The notes: generated from the letters alone by a model not told the origin. A DNA stretch of 64,000 nucleotides from Spisula solida (GCA_947247005.1 OX365954.1:512001-576000); one strand, 5' to 3'; positions 24,958 through 36,794 are shown, numbered from the stretch's first letter. Made by a program: numbers and translations.

Positions 24958-25105
24958 GGGCTGGTATTCAATATCGATCTTATTTAATTGGAGAATAAGG
25001 ATAGCCAATCACATCGCCTGTTACTGACCAAGAGTTTAATATGGTGTGATCTGATTGGTTGTCCTTATCCTTAAGTCAAGTAAGATCAATATTGAATACC
25101 ACCCC
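24958..25105. mobile_element. Foldback MITE, GGTATTCAATAT ends
   Basis: GGCTGGTATTCAATATCGATC pairs with GATCAATATTGAATACCACC, and an inner pair around CCAATCACATC and GATCTGATTGG follows. 148 bp, non-coding. Confidence 0.65.
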
Positions 25106-25804
25106 AGGTCAAAATGTTGACAACGCTGGACATGGAGTGACCTTGAGCACTTGGTGCTCAGCAGAGCATAAACACTCTGGTAAGCTAAAGAAATGGACAT
25201 CATGTGCAGCGAAATGATCATGTATACAAGGTATCCCAGGAGCAATAGAATATACACTACTAAGATACTGAAAACAAACTGTGTACTTATGAGACGGCAA
25301 CTGATTGTTGTCATGACTTGCCTTACCTTATATGCCTCTTTATTTATACTACTTTGGAGAGCAATATATACAAAGAACATGTACGGTAAACTGATCTTGT
25401 ATTCTTTACAAAGCACTGGAGAAACCTACGGCAAATGTGTAAAGGAAAACTGCATTGCTTTATATAAATCACGTAAGGAGCAAAACTTTTTAAGTACATG
25501 AAGGAAAATAAGTACAGGGTCCAGATACTTGTATATTGTACATGTCCTGGAGAAAGGTTATATGTTGTGGTTGTATGATATATTTAACATGTACAGTGAT
25601 CATACTCGTGACAACTGAGCAAAAGTAGGAGACTTACTCTTCTTAACATGCGTTTGTGATCTTTAATATGGCCAAATGACGAGTTCTGTTCTTTGTGCCA
25701 TTTCATGCATATTTTAACACTCTTCGAACCCAGATAGGACATCTGAAGAGGACAAACCACTTAGCCTTTCAATCAACACGATCACTGAAACTGCATGTTC
25801 TGCA

Positions 25805-25918
25805 CATGGGCATTTGGTTTCAAGTCGCCGTAAATTAATGATTTGCCCTAGTCATTGATCGACCCAGATACTGAAGAGAAATCATTAATTTACGGCGAGT
25901 TGAAACCAAATGCCTATG
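25805..25918. mobile_element. Foldback MITE with perfect 8-bp TSD
   Basis: 40-bp inverted arms begin CATGGGCATTTGG / CATAGGCATTTGG and differ at two sites. GTTCTGCA flanks both sides (25797-25804 and 25919-25926). An 8-bp duplication fits hAT-type transposition. No coding capacity. Confidence 0.88.
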
Positions 25919-26059
25919 GTTCTGCACAAATCATGTCATTGTGTCGATTTGTTTAACAATGTTTAAATCCTTAAATGGTGTAATTCAACCAAAATAATAA
26001 TAATATATCAGACAGGGAAGTCAGCTTCCAACAGTAACAGCAGAGCACGATTTTCCCCA

Positions 26060-26196
26060 CGCGTGTACCCCATAATAACGCGATATAGAGAGACGCGTGT
26101 ACCACATAATAACGCGATATAGAGAGACGCGTGTACCACGTAATAACGCGATATAGAGAGACGCGTGTACCACGTAATAACGCGATATAGAGAGAC
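26060..26196 (+). repeat. 34-bp minisatellite, 4 copies
   Basis: Unit ACGCGTGTACCACGTAATAA plus CGCGATATAGAGAG, CpG-rich in an AT-rich setting. Open frames on the minus strand are repeat by-products. Confidence 0.9.
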
Positions 26197-26199
26197 ACT

Positions 26200-27102
26200 T
26201 CTAGTTGTCATTTTATTACAATGTTTATAGTTGTGGAAGTTTTATCCAATGCAATCTCAGAACGGAGTAAATAGTTTTTGGTTGTAAATTGTTTAGATGG
26301 ACGAATAATGTTGTACCTTTTACTCATAGGCATTGATTTGCCAAAATATCGCGATGCATCGCAATCGTGCATACATTATAAGTTATAAATACATTAATAA
26401 ATTTCAACTGAGTATAGGCTAGATTAATATTACCAAACAACTAAATGCATTAGATAGATATTTTATTTCCTCCAATACAAGATTAGTTGAACACATACAA
26501 TATACATTTTTTACTTACAGAAAAATGCAATACCATAAAAAACCTACCCTTACGAAATAAAACAGCGTCAGATAGGCTACCACTGTTAACGAGCAACAAT
26601 CTCCAAAGGTATAACGATGCTACCTTTTAAGAGATTTCCAGGCTCCAAAGAAATAATGAAGTACATTAACTTCCTTTAAGCAGCAAAATCCTACCCCACA
26701 TGATAATATACATACAATACAACAGTCAGTATAACACTCAATAAAACAAAAATCCTGTTTCTTACATCATGTACCAGATCAAATCTCCAAATCAAATTAA
26801 TACACGTATATCAGGAGCACAACACATTGAGAACATATATAATGAACACGGAATCAAATATCAAGTTGATGTTCAATAGAACACTTTACATGTTTTCGCA
26901 AACATAAACGTCAGACGCATAATTTGTATGCATATATTCATATTTATAATTATTATGGAGAATGTTTTCTTCCCTCAGGCGGTATGACTAAACATTTTAT
27001 TTAGAAAAACGTTTACTCTGGATGGAAATATATGTTAAAATTTGTCGGTGCTTGTAAAAATACGTGTTGTCATGGAAACATTACGTACCCGATTATTTTA
27101 AA
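26200..27102. other. Intergenic, nothing recognised
   Basis: AT-rich, no open frame of note and no terminal repeats that I could pair. Confidence 0.4.
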
Positions 27103-27346
27103 GATCTCAATCTGAGCTCAATCTCAACTCAAATATTGTCACCTATCGTTTGTGATAGTTTCCATGCAAAATTTTACTCTAAATTGGTAGAACAAAACAG
27201 AAACATTATTCTGAGTTAATTACAGCAAAATTTAGAGAGTTTGATCTTCGTACTTATCTCAAATTTAGACCTTGATTTAAGAAAAATCTCAATTTGAGTT
27301 GAGATTTCCACTTGAGATGCTTAGGGAGATTGGGGCCTGGTTGTTC
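27103..27346. mobile_element. MITE, inverted copy of 17392-17648 family
   Basis: Contains the reverse complement of the 17392 body: AATTTGAGTTGAGATTTCCA, GATAGTTTCCATGCAAAATT, ending GCTTAGGGAGATTGGGGCC. Confidence 0.6.
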
Positions 27347-27532
27347 ATGTCTTTCACAAGTGAATCCTGGAGACGTCGTCAGTTATTTGCAAATGTGCAA
27401 GTTACAATAAATCCAGGAAACCCAAATCTAATGTAGAAAACTGGTGGTAATCTTCAACATTTATTTTCTGATGTATTGTGCATTTACAAAGATCATGTAT
27501 GTTAGAGTATCTAGAGTATAATTTGACATTTA

Positions 27533-29002
27533 CGAGGGGTGTTCGAAAAGAAATGCAATTTACTCTATAACTTTTTGATGACAGAACCATTTACAATAAA
27601 ACTCACAGAAAACATTCAATGAACTCTCCTAAATACACATTGCACACGAATTTAACCTTTTAATTCAAGATTAAAGGTATGTTTTGTCATCTGCAAAAGG
27701 TACTACACTCATGCACTGTAATATGGCGGACCACATAGGTTTCCTGGAACCGTACCTATGGTCTTCTGCATGCAATTTAAGTCGAGGGGCTTAAAAATTA
27801 TTCGCATATGACTAATCCTACAGAATAGACTTGGTGATAAAGTATTCTCATGCGTTTATCGTTCCAAAACTCCTTTACAGTAAAGCTCTGTGCGAAGAGG
27901 CATTTTCGTGAGAAATATATGCAAATGATCTATTCCATTGACAATTTGACACTCTATGAAATATTTCTGAAGTTTTCCATGCACACATTATCTATATAAC
28001 CTTCTTGGAACATATTTGTCCATTGGTTCCGGTTTTTGAATTACAAGACCTTTGTGGATGAAGAAAATCAAATGAATCATTTCCGTCAGTGACTGTGTGT
28101 GTTTTACAATTACGGATTTCTTAGAATTTCTGGTAGCACATATATGATATTTCTGCTTACTTCTTGGTTAATGATAGTCAACGTATGTTCTATCCTTTGT
28201 TATACTACGTAAAAACTTCTCTTGAAAGTACTGGAGGTATAACTTTAATATGTTCTTGGCATTTGAAATAAGATGACCTTTTGGACACCACATAATGAGC
28301 ATGGTATACAGTGGGTACAAATGTTGTTAACTTCAAGAATTTTCTTCCAAATGAACACAGGTGCAAGACACAAAATCAAATTTGGCTATATAGGCCTATT
28401 AGTATGTATAAGAGAGAATACATACTAATAGGCCTATATAGCCAAATTTGATTTTGTGTCTTGCACCTGTGCAAATGAAGTGAACTTGAGATAAACTCGA
28501 GCTTGTATGAGCAGCTAACATTCCAACTTTTAAAATTGCAGCTTTGAGACGTATACGGCTACTTTTTATCAATGTCCTGTTTGATTATTGTTGTTTTCGG
28601 TTGACCACTTTTGTTGTTGTCTTTCAGGTGCTATCGGCCAATTTTGAAAAATGTAAAAAAGTGTTACATTGCTAAAAGACGTCATTTTATCTCAAAATAT
28701 TCTTCATGTATAAATTTATCACTTAAATTAAGTTTAGACCTTTCTTTTATATAAGGCATAATTTCAGGCAATTGGACAACACGTTTTATAACGTGTTTAG
28801 CTTAGTATAAATACAGGGCCTGATAAATAAGTAAGTGTTTATTAAATCAATTATTACCAAACTGGTCCATGTATTTCAACCAAATTTTACTCGAGGGCAG
28901 ACGATGGTCTAATGAGTAAATGTGCCAAGTTTGAAGCACGCGTGAAACCCCTAAAAATACTAAGATATGCATGGAATTGCATTTCTTTTCGAACACCCCT
29001 CG
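27533..29002. mobile_element. Mariner-like element, 28-bp perfect TIRs, no intact transposase
   Basis: CGAGGGGTGTTCGAAAAGAA starts a 28-bp inverted repeat found again at the right end; TA flanks both sides. The length is 1470 bp, or about 1.35 kb without the nested foldback, the usual size of a mariner. GAGGGGTGTTCGAAAA is typical of mariner ends. I could not read a DDD transposase in any frame, so it is dead or non-autonomous. Confidence 0.75.
28356..28471. mobile_element. Perfect 54-bp palindrome element with 8-bp TSD
   Basis: Arms 28356-28409 and 28418-28471 are exact reverse complements over 54 bp, separated by AAGAGAGA. CAAATGAA flanks both sides (28348-28355 and 28472-28479). The ends are CACAGGTGCAAGAC. 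The perfect arms mean very recent insertion or strong conversion. It is nested in the mariner-like element. Confidence 0.95.
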
Positions 29003-29245
29003 TATTACATCACAATGGCATGTTTGATTATTTAAAGATGTACGTTCATAACTTTAGCTTTCGAATGCAGTTCATTTGCGTCATATTAAAATACACGACC
29101 CATGATGATTGAAACGACAATGGAAAGTAAAACATAAACACAAGTTTGGAATTAACATGTCTGACAATGTCAGACGATTTATTAAAAAGTGTAATAAAAT
29201 GATAAATTATGACGTAAAGTTGGACACAGCAAAAAGATAATATTA

Positions 29246-29400
29246 AGTCGGACAGGGAAGGCAGCACTCAACTTAAACAGAAAACATGAAAACATACAAG
29301 GCACAATGTCCAACAAACAACCGAACGAGAAAATGATCCGCCCAAGTCACAGCTGTCAAAAGGCTGAATGAACTAGTTTCAGCAATCAAAAGTTCTTCCA
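29246..29400. repeat. Dispersed repeat, GACAGGGAAGGCAGCACTC family
   Basis: Same head as 8158 and 30560, with AACATACAAGGCACAATG and GATCCGCCCAAGTCAC, and one or two AGCTGAATG units. Confidence 0.65.
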
Positions 29401-29551
29401 TCCATTTAATGAAACATGGACATACCATGCATATTCATGTACAAATGTATATATATTTAGAGATATAGGCTACATGACTGTTTTGCCCCGTATCTTTCTG
29501 AAAACAAACGACTTGCATTAAATATCTGCAAATAAAGATAGCCCTTTTGTT

Positions 29552-29719
29552 TATTTAATTAAAACATCTATATTCTCAAACAATATGTATGTGTATAGAT
29601 AGTTACATAATTATTTACATTGGATACAATACAAATATTTAATTAAAACATCTATATTCTCAAACAATATGTATGTGTATAGATAGTTACATAATTATTT
29701 ACATTGGATACAATACAAG
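29552..29719 (+). repeat. 84-bp direct tandem duplication
   Basis: The segment starting TATTTAATTAAAACATCTAT occurs at 29552 and 29636 and looks identical over the unit. Confidence 0.9.
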
Positions 29720-29870
29720 TACTAGTCTACATTATTGAAACAAACGATTAGAACAGAATGAAAGGTCATCTCCTTTGGGTCGGACCTGCAAAATTACCTC
29801 TAAACTAGTCTTCGATATCATCTATGAGCAAACATTTTAACAAATGTCATGGGTCATGGCTCTGTTTTAT

Positions 29871-30091
29871 CAAAGCACTTACGAAAATCTAAAAGTTACG
29901 CTCAAATTTAAATTCTTTATCATTCTTAAACAACAGCAATTGGTAACGGATATGATTTGTAGGAGTTCATTCATTGAATCATTATTAGTCATGCAGCTCC
30001 ATTAAAACCCACATTTTATAATTGTAAACAATTTATAAATACTTAAAATTTGATCGTAAATTTACGATTCCGTAAGTGCTTTGATAAACCA
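29871..30091. mobile_element. MITE, CTGTTTTATCAAAGCACTTACG family
   Basis: Ends TGTTTTATCAAAGCACTTAC and GTAAGTGCTTTGATAAACCA are inverted. Related copies at 49392 and 57201 share the inner phrase GTAGGAGTTCATT. Confidence 0.7.
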
Positions 30092-30559
30092 GGACCATGT
30101 ATATATCATACATGTATATGTCTCAACTGCAACAGGAAACGGTGTCTACTTTACAAACACAGGCAACATTTTATGACTCATGAATACGTGATACGTATCG
30201 TGCAATCGATTTTCCTTATTACCTACTGGTTTATACAATGTACGTACGTCACAAATAATGTGTTAACTGAAACAGATAGCGGTGGTTTATCTTGTCATTG
30301 TGTTTTCTATGTTATATAATCATATGTAACTGTATAATAATATTTTGCTTTCATTACGTATTCATGTTTTACAAAGACTTCTTCAATCAAGTAGGTATGG
30401 TTATAGCATTAGAAAAGTCAAACATGTGTAACTGTTAAGGACCATCTCTGACCAGAGAACACTATAACGAAACCTGTCTGTAAAGACCGCCAATTTCATC
30501 TCCCATCATACCATTTCAATGATATATAACCTGATTAGACAGACTATCCGTCAACAAAA

Positions 30560-31200
30560 AGATAATAGAAAATCGGACAGGGAACAAGGCAATACTCAAC
30601 CAGTCGAGCATAAAAAAATAAAAACATCACATACCACAACTCAAGGCACAGTGACCAACACATAACTGAGTGAGAACATGAACTTAACCGCTGAAAGCCC
30701 ATGTTTCAGCTGTCAAAACATCGAAAGCACTTGTCACAGCTGTCAAAAAGCTGAATGACCTAAGTTTCAGGCATACAAAGCTGAATGCCCTAGTTTCAGT
30801 AATTAAAAGCTAAATGGCCTAGTTTCAGCTATCAAAAACCTGAATGTCCTAGTATCAGCAATAAAAAGCTGAATGTCCTAGTTTCAACAATAAATAGATG
30901 AATGACCTAGTTTCAACAATAAAAAAGCTGAATGACCTAGTTTCAGCAATAAATAAGCTGAATTATCTAGCTAGTTCCAGCAATAAAAAAGCTGAATGCC
31001 CTAGTTTCAGAAATAAAAAGCTGAATGACCTAGCTAGTTCCAGCAATAAAAAAGCTGAATGACCTAGTTCCAGCAATAAAAAAGCTGAATGACCTAGTTT
31101 CAGCAATAAAAAAGCAGAATGATCTAGCTAGTTTGTGCAATAAAAAAGCTGAATGGCCTAGCTAGTTTCAGCAATAAAAAAGCAGAATGACCTTGTTTCG
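30560..31200. repeat. Dispersed repeat carrying an expanded about 31-bp minisatellite
   Basis: Begins GGACAGGGAACAAGGCAATACTC, a diverged head of the 8158 family, then more than a dozen irregular units of AGCTGAATGACCTAGTTTCA plus GCAATAAAA. The 8158 and 29246 relatives carry only a few units. Confidence 0.8.
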
Positions 31201-31869
31201 CGTGGATGGTCTTTACAAACAGGTTATAAAAGCGAGGGAAGCAATTTAATTGGCGAGGGACATAACACCAATAATCTGAACAGATGGTGCGAACCTTCTA
31301 CGCATTCCGACGGTCACGAGCTACAACTCAAGAATTAAAAATTTAGCATGCAGACTATAAGATCTCGTGAGATTCACCATGGCGAGCCGGTCGTTCTATC
31401 AAGATTCAACCAAGGCCTGTCAGGCATCGTGACTGTGCCTGAATTGAGAGTAATTACCTTTCACAATGTCACATGTCCGATGTACATAATTTGTTCGTTC
31501 AACAATATGGGTAAAATTTTAAGACACTGAACAGTGGACATTATCTATAACCATGATCATCTCAGAGACACTGTAGACCTGGTCCCGATGATAAGTCTTA
31601 ATTTTTCAAAAATAAATACACGAAACAAGCAAGTGAGTTAATGCATCTTACAATTGGCCGTATGCCTTTCGTCCTGCATAGTGTGAACTTATGCCCCTCG
31701 ACCTTTAACCCCTTGTATTGGCTTTCGTTTTTTCTTGCCTTGTACCTCCCTTTATTGATTTAAGTATTTCCTCTTAGAATTTGTTAACATCCATGTACTC
31801 TAATGTCTGGATGCTGAACAGTGTTTTTGAGTTATGTACATGTGTAGTTGTATACTAGATGATACCTAA

Positions 31870-32159
31870 TGCACCTATCAATGTTTTCCCACAGGGGGGC
31901 GGGGCGGCCGTCTGACCCAGGGGAATTAGACATTTTTACTTTTTCAAAGTCTAAATTCCCACCCTAGAGCAAGGGCAATTTGTCAAAATCCCCTCACTGG
32001 GAGATACTTTACATACCCTCGGGATTAAAATTTCGGCCAAAGTCAAAATTTCCCGGGACTCGGCACCATTCTGTCTGTCAAATTCCCACCTATCGGGAAC
32101 AGCCTTCTGTCAAAAGTCCCGTGTATGCCACCCCCCTGGGGAAAACATTGATAGGTGCA
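31870..32159. mobile_element. Harbinger-like MITE, TSD TAA
   Basis: Ends TGCACCTATCAATGTTTTCC and GGAAAACATTGATAGGTGCA are inverted; TAA flanks both ends. 290 bp. A 3-bp TWA duplication is the PIF/Harbinger hallmark. The open frames are not transposase. Confidence 0.85.
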
Positions 32160-32336
32160 TAAATGTACGTTGTCGATGTGCTGAGAATGTGTCCACGTAT
32201 TCCCCAATGATTGTTAATTTGTTAATTTATTATTCCCATTGACCTAATTAGTGTTCCCTTTTTAAACTCTTTGTATATTCATATTAGAAGCAAATTCCGA
32301 GATACAACATGCACCAAAAAGCACATATGAACTTTA

Positions 32337-32632
32337 TGCACCTATCAATGTTTTCCCCCAGGAGGGGGGCGGCGGGCTGACCCAGGGGAAGTTGACAATT
32401 TTACTTTTTCAAAGACTAAATTCCCACCCTAGAGCAAGGGCAATTTGTCAAAATCCCCTCACTGGGAGATGCTTTACATACCCCCGGGATCAAAATTTCG
32501 GCCAAAGTCAAAATTTCCCGGGACTCGGCACCATTCTGTCTGTCAAATTCCCACCTATCGGGAACAGCCTTCTGTCAAAAGTCCTGTGTATGCCCGCCGC
32601 TCCCCCCCCGGGGGGAAACATTGATAGGTGCA
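32337..32632. mobile_element. Harbinger-like MITE, TSD TTA
   Basis: Second copy of the 31870 element in the same orientation, 296 bp, flanked by TTA on both sides, so it inserted independently rather than by tandem duplication. Confidence 0.85.
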
Positions 32633-32639
32633 TTATTAA

Positions 32640-33985
32640 GTGGTGTGTCCCATACATGAGGTAGACTGAACTCATTACAAGTTATAAGTACACCAACTTG
32701 TTATGCTTGTATCTTTTTTACTATACACGATAGCTTGTTCAATATTTGCACGTGTTCATGCGAGTAGTATAACAACAATATCCGATAATTGGATATGTGT
32801 ATTTGGCTTGGTGAAAGCAGTGAACCGTGAACCCTCCAAATATAGAAAAATGCACGTGCACAACACTGTGTATTGTACAATGTCTTGAAATGTTGACTAC
32901 ACATTGTCCAACAATACCAAAACCACAAAAACATAAAATCTTAAGAATTCCGATTACAGAAAGAACACGAGATGTTTGTAAAGCATGCCAGTCTCATGAC
33001 AACCGAATAGTCATGTATACTTAAGACCATCCTGACCTTGACCTTTCACCTATTGACCTACAAATTTGTAGAAGTATTCTGCTGATGATCAGCAATCTGT
33101 CTGTGAAGTTTTACGATCTTAGGCATAAACGTTCTTACATTGTGGATCAGAAACCGTTGTGCATTCGAAGCCGAAGGTCACGGTAATTTTGACCTTTGAA
33201 CCATAGCGACCTCAAAATCAATGGGGATCATATAGTGATGATGAACAACCTCCACTGAAAGTCTGTAGGTTCTGGAACCGACCGTTCTGCAGTCATTGAT
33301 CGGAAATCATTTAGTCTACTAACCAACCGAACGATCGACATGCATGTGTGAAGTAATAAAGACCACACTTACGACACGGAGACATAAACATCTTACCTAC
33401 TTACAATTCCGAAGATGTTTAAAAATAATAACTTTTAAATAAACATAATATCATACATTTTGTAGTTCTATATTGTGTAATATTTCAAGCTAGAAGCAAA
33501 ATGATATACACCATTTGCATATATATCGCTATTTACTTTGTTGCTTTACTTATAACTTTTAATGAGTGTATAGTCTTCATCTCTAGGCGTTGTGTGTCAT
33601 TAGATTATATAAATATCTAAGCAATGACCTACATGTATTTACTTCTTAAAACATCATACAACAGAACGAAATACTTGTATGGTTGTTGGACCTGATCATG
33701 TCACGTGATATAGAACTAGGCCTTTGTACAATGCCAGGCTGTCGGAATTCGTGTAGAGTACTTGAGAAACAAGTCATGTGACACTGTTGTTTGACTCATT
33801 GGCAACCGATGTTTACAACATCAATATTCTCAAAATAGACACTTCAAGTCAGTTGTAGTTTACATAATTTCGAAATTGAGGTGCCTATTGCAAGTAATAA
33901 ACAATTTTCTTCCATAAAATGACCTTCACACACGATTTCCAATTGTTGCCCTACATTAATTTGCTGCTCGGCTCACCAAAGGCTT
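32640..33985. other. Intergenic upstream of gene 2, nothing recognised
   Basis: Several overlapping short open frames on both strands, none with motifs or splice context. No readable transposon ends. Confidence 0.4.
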
Positions 33986-33989
33986 TCGT

Positions 33990-34262
33990 CAAGGGAGGTA
34001 ATCACATTGGGTTACCCGGATGTTAGCTTCTCTGGAAATCCGCCATTTTGCGCAATCTTGCGACAACATAAACCAAATATCGTCTTAAAGGACACATTTT
34101 TAGATCTGGTTTGTAACTTATCTATGTTTAAAGATCGTCCAAATAATTCATTTTTTCTTTTAACTGTGTTTATTGCCGTTGATTTGTGGGCTATATTTAG
34201 AAATCGCTGATTGCTTTCGTCAGCGGGCCGCTGTCATTGTCAACTAACAGTTCACTGTTCAG
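33990..34262 (+). promoter_or_regulatory. Probable promoter and 5' UTR exon of gene 2
   Basis: Locally CpG-richer than its surroundings. A YY1-type element CCGCCATTTTG lies at 34040-34050, usually found at or just after start sites. A good donor, TTCAG|GTATTT, ends a candidate exon at 34262 that could splice to the acceptor TACTTGCAG at 36705. This is inference from signals. Confidence 0.35.
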
Positions 34263-34465
34263 GTATTTGTTGTTCGGTGACCCGGCTTTATTACGTCGTA
34301 ATTTCTTTAAATGGCCAAACGAAAACATCAGTTTTCTTCTGTTTTATTGCCAATATATTAATTTAATGAAGTGTAATGAACTATAAGCGATATTTTAGCT
34401 GTGTATTCAACTTGTAAAAGTTTGTATCGAGCGTATTCATCATTGCGTAGAACCGTGTATCGGAA

Positions 34466-34679
34466 AGGTACAAGTTTATCGGATATTGCCGTCACACTCA
34501 GCGTACATTCTGGCTATTGGAGTTATCTTGTTGTGGCTGCATGTTTATAAACAAAGTTTTAACCATTTCAATGTAAATATACACGTGACTTAGGAGAAGT
34601 TCATAATTACCAGTTTAATAATTATTTAATTCACATGCTATTGTTTAACTTCATTGACATTGTGACTTGGGCCTATTTT
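34466..34679 (+). repeat. 214-bp segment duplicated 790 bp downstream (source copy)
   Basis: Runs AGGTACAAGTTTATCGG... to GGGCCTATTTT and is repeated at 35256-35469 with about three substitutions. The source copy is not flanked by direct repeats. Confidence 0.85.
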
Positions 34680-35255
34680 CCCCCATTAAAATAGGATGTT
34701 TTATAGCCCCTATTAACGTTATTTGGAGTCAACGGTAGCCCATGAAGTTTGGAATCAATGTCTTGATGACTTATTAAATTTGGGAAACAAAACTATTAAA
34801 CATGTAAATTATAAACATTAATTTATAATATAAATTTTGGATATTTTAACAAAGGACTCACCTTTGATCTTTCAGTAATAGATATATTTTTATAGCCCTC
34901 TTAGTTAAAAAAAACAAAAGAAAAACATTAAATAATTCTCCTTTTTTACATAAATATTTTTATCTTTTTTGTAATGATTGTTACAGAATAGTTTTAATAA
35001 AATAAGTCTTATTTCAGCATTTATCTGGGATCATTTGCCAGAAAAAAAATTGATTAAATTTGAAAATGAAAAAGAAATTAATCAGATGCAGTTTTACATA
35101 GTGGCAGATAGGTGAGAAGCGTATCACAGATCTGCGGTCATACATTTGGGAAAAGGGCCAAATAGTCTGGGGTACAAATGAACAATTTCTTTGAAACATG
35201 TATACTCCTTGTTTCATGATGGGTGTAACACCCCCCCTCCCCCATGAAACTCGAA

Positions 35256-35469
35256 AGGTACAAGTTTATCGGATATTGCCGTCACACTCAGCGTACATTC
35301 TGGTTATTGGAGTTATCTTGTTGTGGCTGCATGTTTATAAACAAAGTTTTAACCATTTCAATGTAAATATACACGTGACTTAGGAGACGTTCATAATTAC
35401 CAGTTTAATAATTATTTAATTCACATGCTATTGTTTAACTTCATTGACATTGTGACTTGGACCTATTTT
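35256..35469 (+). repeat. Inserted copy of 34466-34679 flanked by 24-bp direct repeats
   Basis: The same 214 bp, bounded on both sides by a 24-bp direct repeat (35232-35255 and 35470-35493) containing CTCCCCCATGAAACTCGAA. No poly(A) tail and no inverted ends. Confidence 0.85.
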
Positions 35470-36179
35470 CCCCCCTCCCCCATGAAACTCGAATACTTAT
35501 ATTTTCACTGAGTCACAAATATTTTTAACTGGCATTGTAGGCGGATAAAAAATGCGTAAATTAATATCCAAAAAATCTTGCGTACTGACTACCAAAAGAT
35601 GTTTTTACTGCATACTGTTTTTACAACCCTCGAGTCTGTCCGGTATATAGTCTAAATTGCTGATGAATCTTGCATTAAAAGAGGGGGTGTCACCCTCCAT
35701 TATCATGTCAGATTATAATAAACCAGTCATACTTAATTTATGATTTTATTAAACTCTGCAGAGCTTTCAGTGTGCAGTATTAACAGTGGCGCCCGTAGGC
35801 CAATGTCATGGTAAAGGATTTTGGGCCATATCAACTTAAAATTAGACAGCCCATGTTTTTTTTGAAATATAGGCTATTTTTGATACTGGGTCAAACACTG
35901 AAAATATTTTATCACTCATGATGTATCAGTTTTGTCCAAAAATGCTTATAAACAGGGATGTATTTAGTCAATAGTGGGGGAAGGACTTACCCGCTTTAGG
36001 GGTTGAAGCCCTCCCCCAGTTGGCTGAATACCATATTAAATCAAGCATCTAGGGGGCTAACAAGATCTATTGCCCCCCCCCCCCAACCAAACTAATCAAG
36101 CACTACTGCTGGTGAAGGTGTGATTAAAGCAACTGATAAAAAGTTAAGTGTGTTTAAGTTGGTTATAGACAGGGGTTCA

Positions 36180-36419
36180 CTTCCGGAATAATCCAGAAAT
36201 CTGGATTTGCTACATTAGAAAGAATTAGCATATCTGCACAAAATAAAAATTATTTGATGGAAAAATTCAAATAATTAACAAAGTTATGGTCATTTGAAGT
36301 TCCATAATCTGAATTTTGTCTATAGAACAATGTTTGAAACCTAGTTAAGGTGTAGAAATGTTGAAACAGGCTTGTGGCTTGTTTTCAGGATTGGGGTTTC
36401 AGCCTCGGTAGGACCCCTG
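36180..36419. mobile_element. CAGGGGTCC-type MITE with 6-bp TSD
   Basis: Starts CAGGGGTTCACTTCCGG, ends GGTAGGACCCCTG; TATAGA directly flanks both ends. 240 bp. Confidence 0.88.
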
Positions 36420-36705
36420 TATAGATGATCAGTCAGGAATGACTTTGTTTCACCATTTAATCACATTAAATTAGAGCATGTCAGATGAATAAATTGGAAA
36501 ATGTAGTTGGTCATGTAGAATTGAATATTTACGTAAAAAATATAAGTTTAAAGTGCATGAAAATGTACCTTGGAATGGAAAATTAAAACATTGAATTGAT
36601 ACATGTTGTAGACGTTAGTTGGCATGGCAATATATTTTTCAGTAAAGTATAAATCATCATCATCCAGTTAATTAATATTGATTATTCTATCCTATTTACT
36701 TGCAG

Positions 36706-36794
36706 TTGTTGACATAATGTCATGTACATAAAGATGGTGTAAGATGGCTAGGAAACCACTTCAATTCCATTATACTGTGTGTGGCAGTTGTGAG
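36706..36794 (+). CDS. Gene 2 exon 1 (5' UTR tail and first half of CXXC)
   Basis: Acceptor-like TACTTGCAG at 36705; ATG at 36744 starts MARKPLQFHYTVCGSCE. Donor GAG|GTAAAT, phase 0. The intron cuts the CXXC motif between CGSCE and GC. Confidence 0.8.

Noticed and set aside
25036..25501. Open frames of 126 and 102 codons on opposite strands
   Set aside because: Hydrophobic, overlapping, one running through a MITE arm; no recognisable family.
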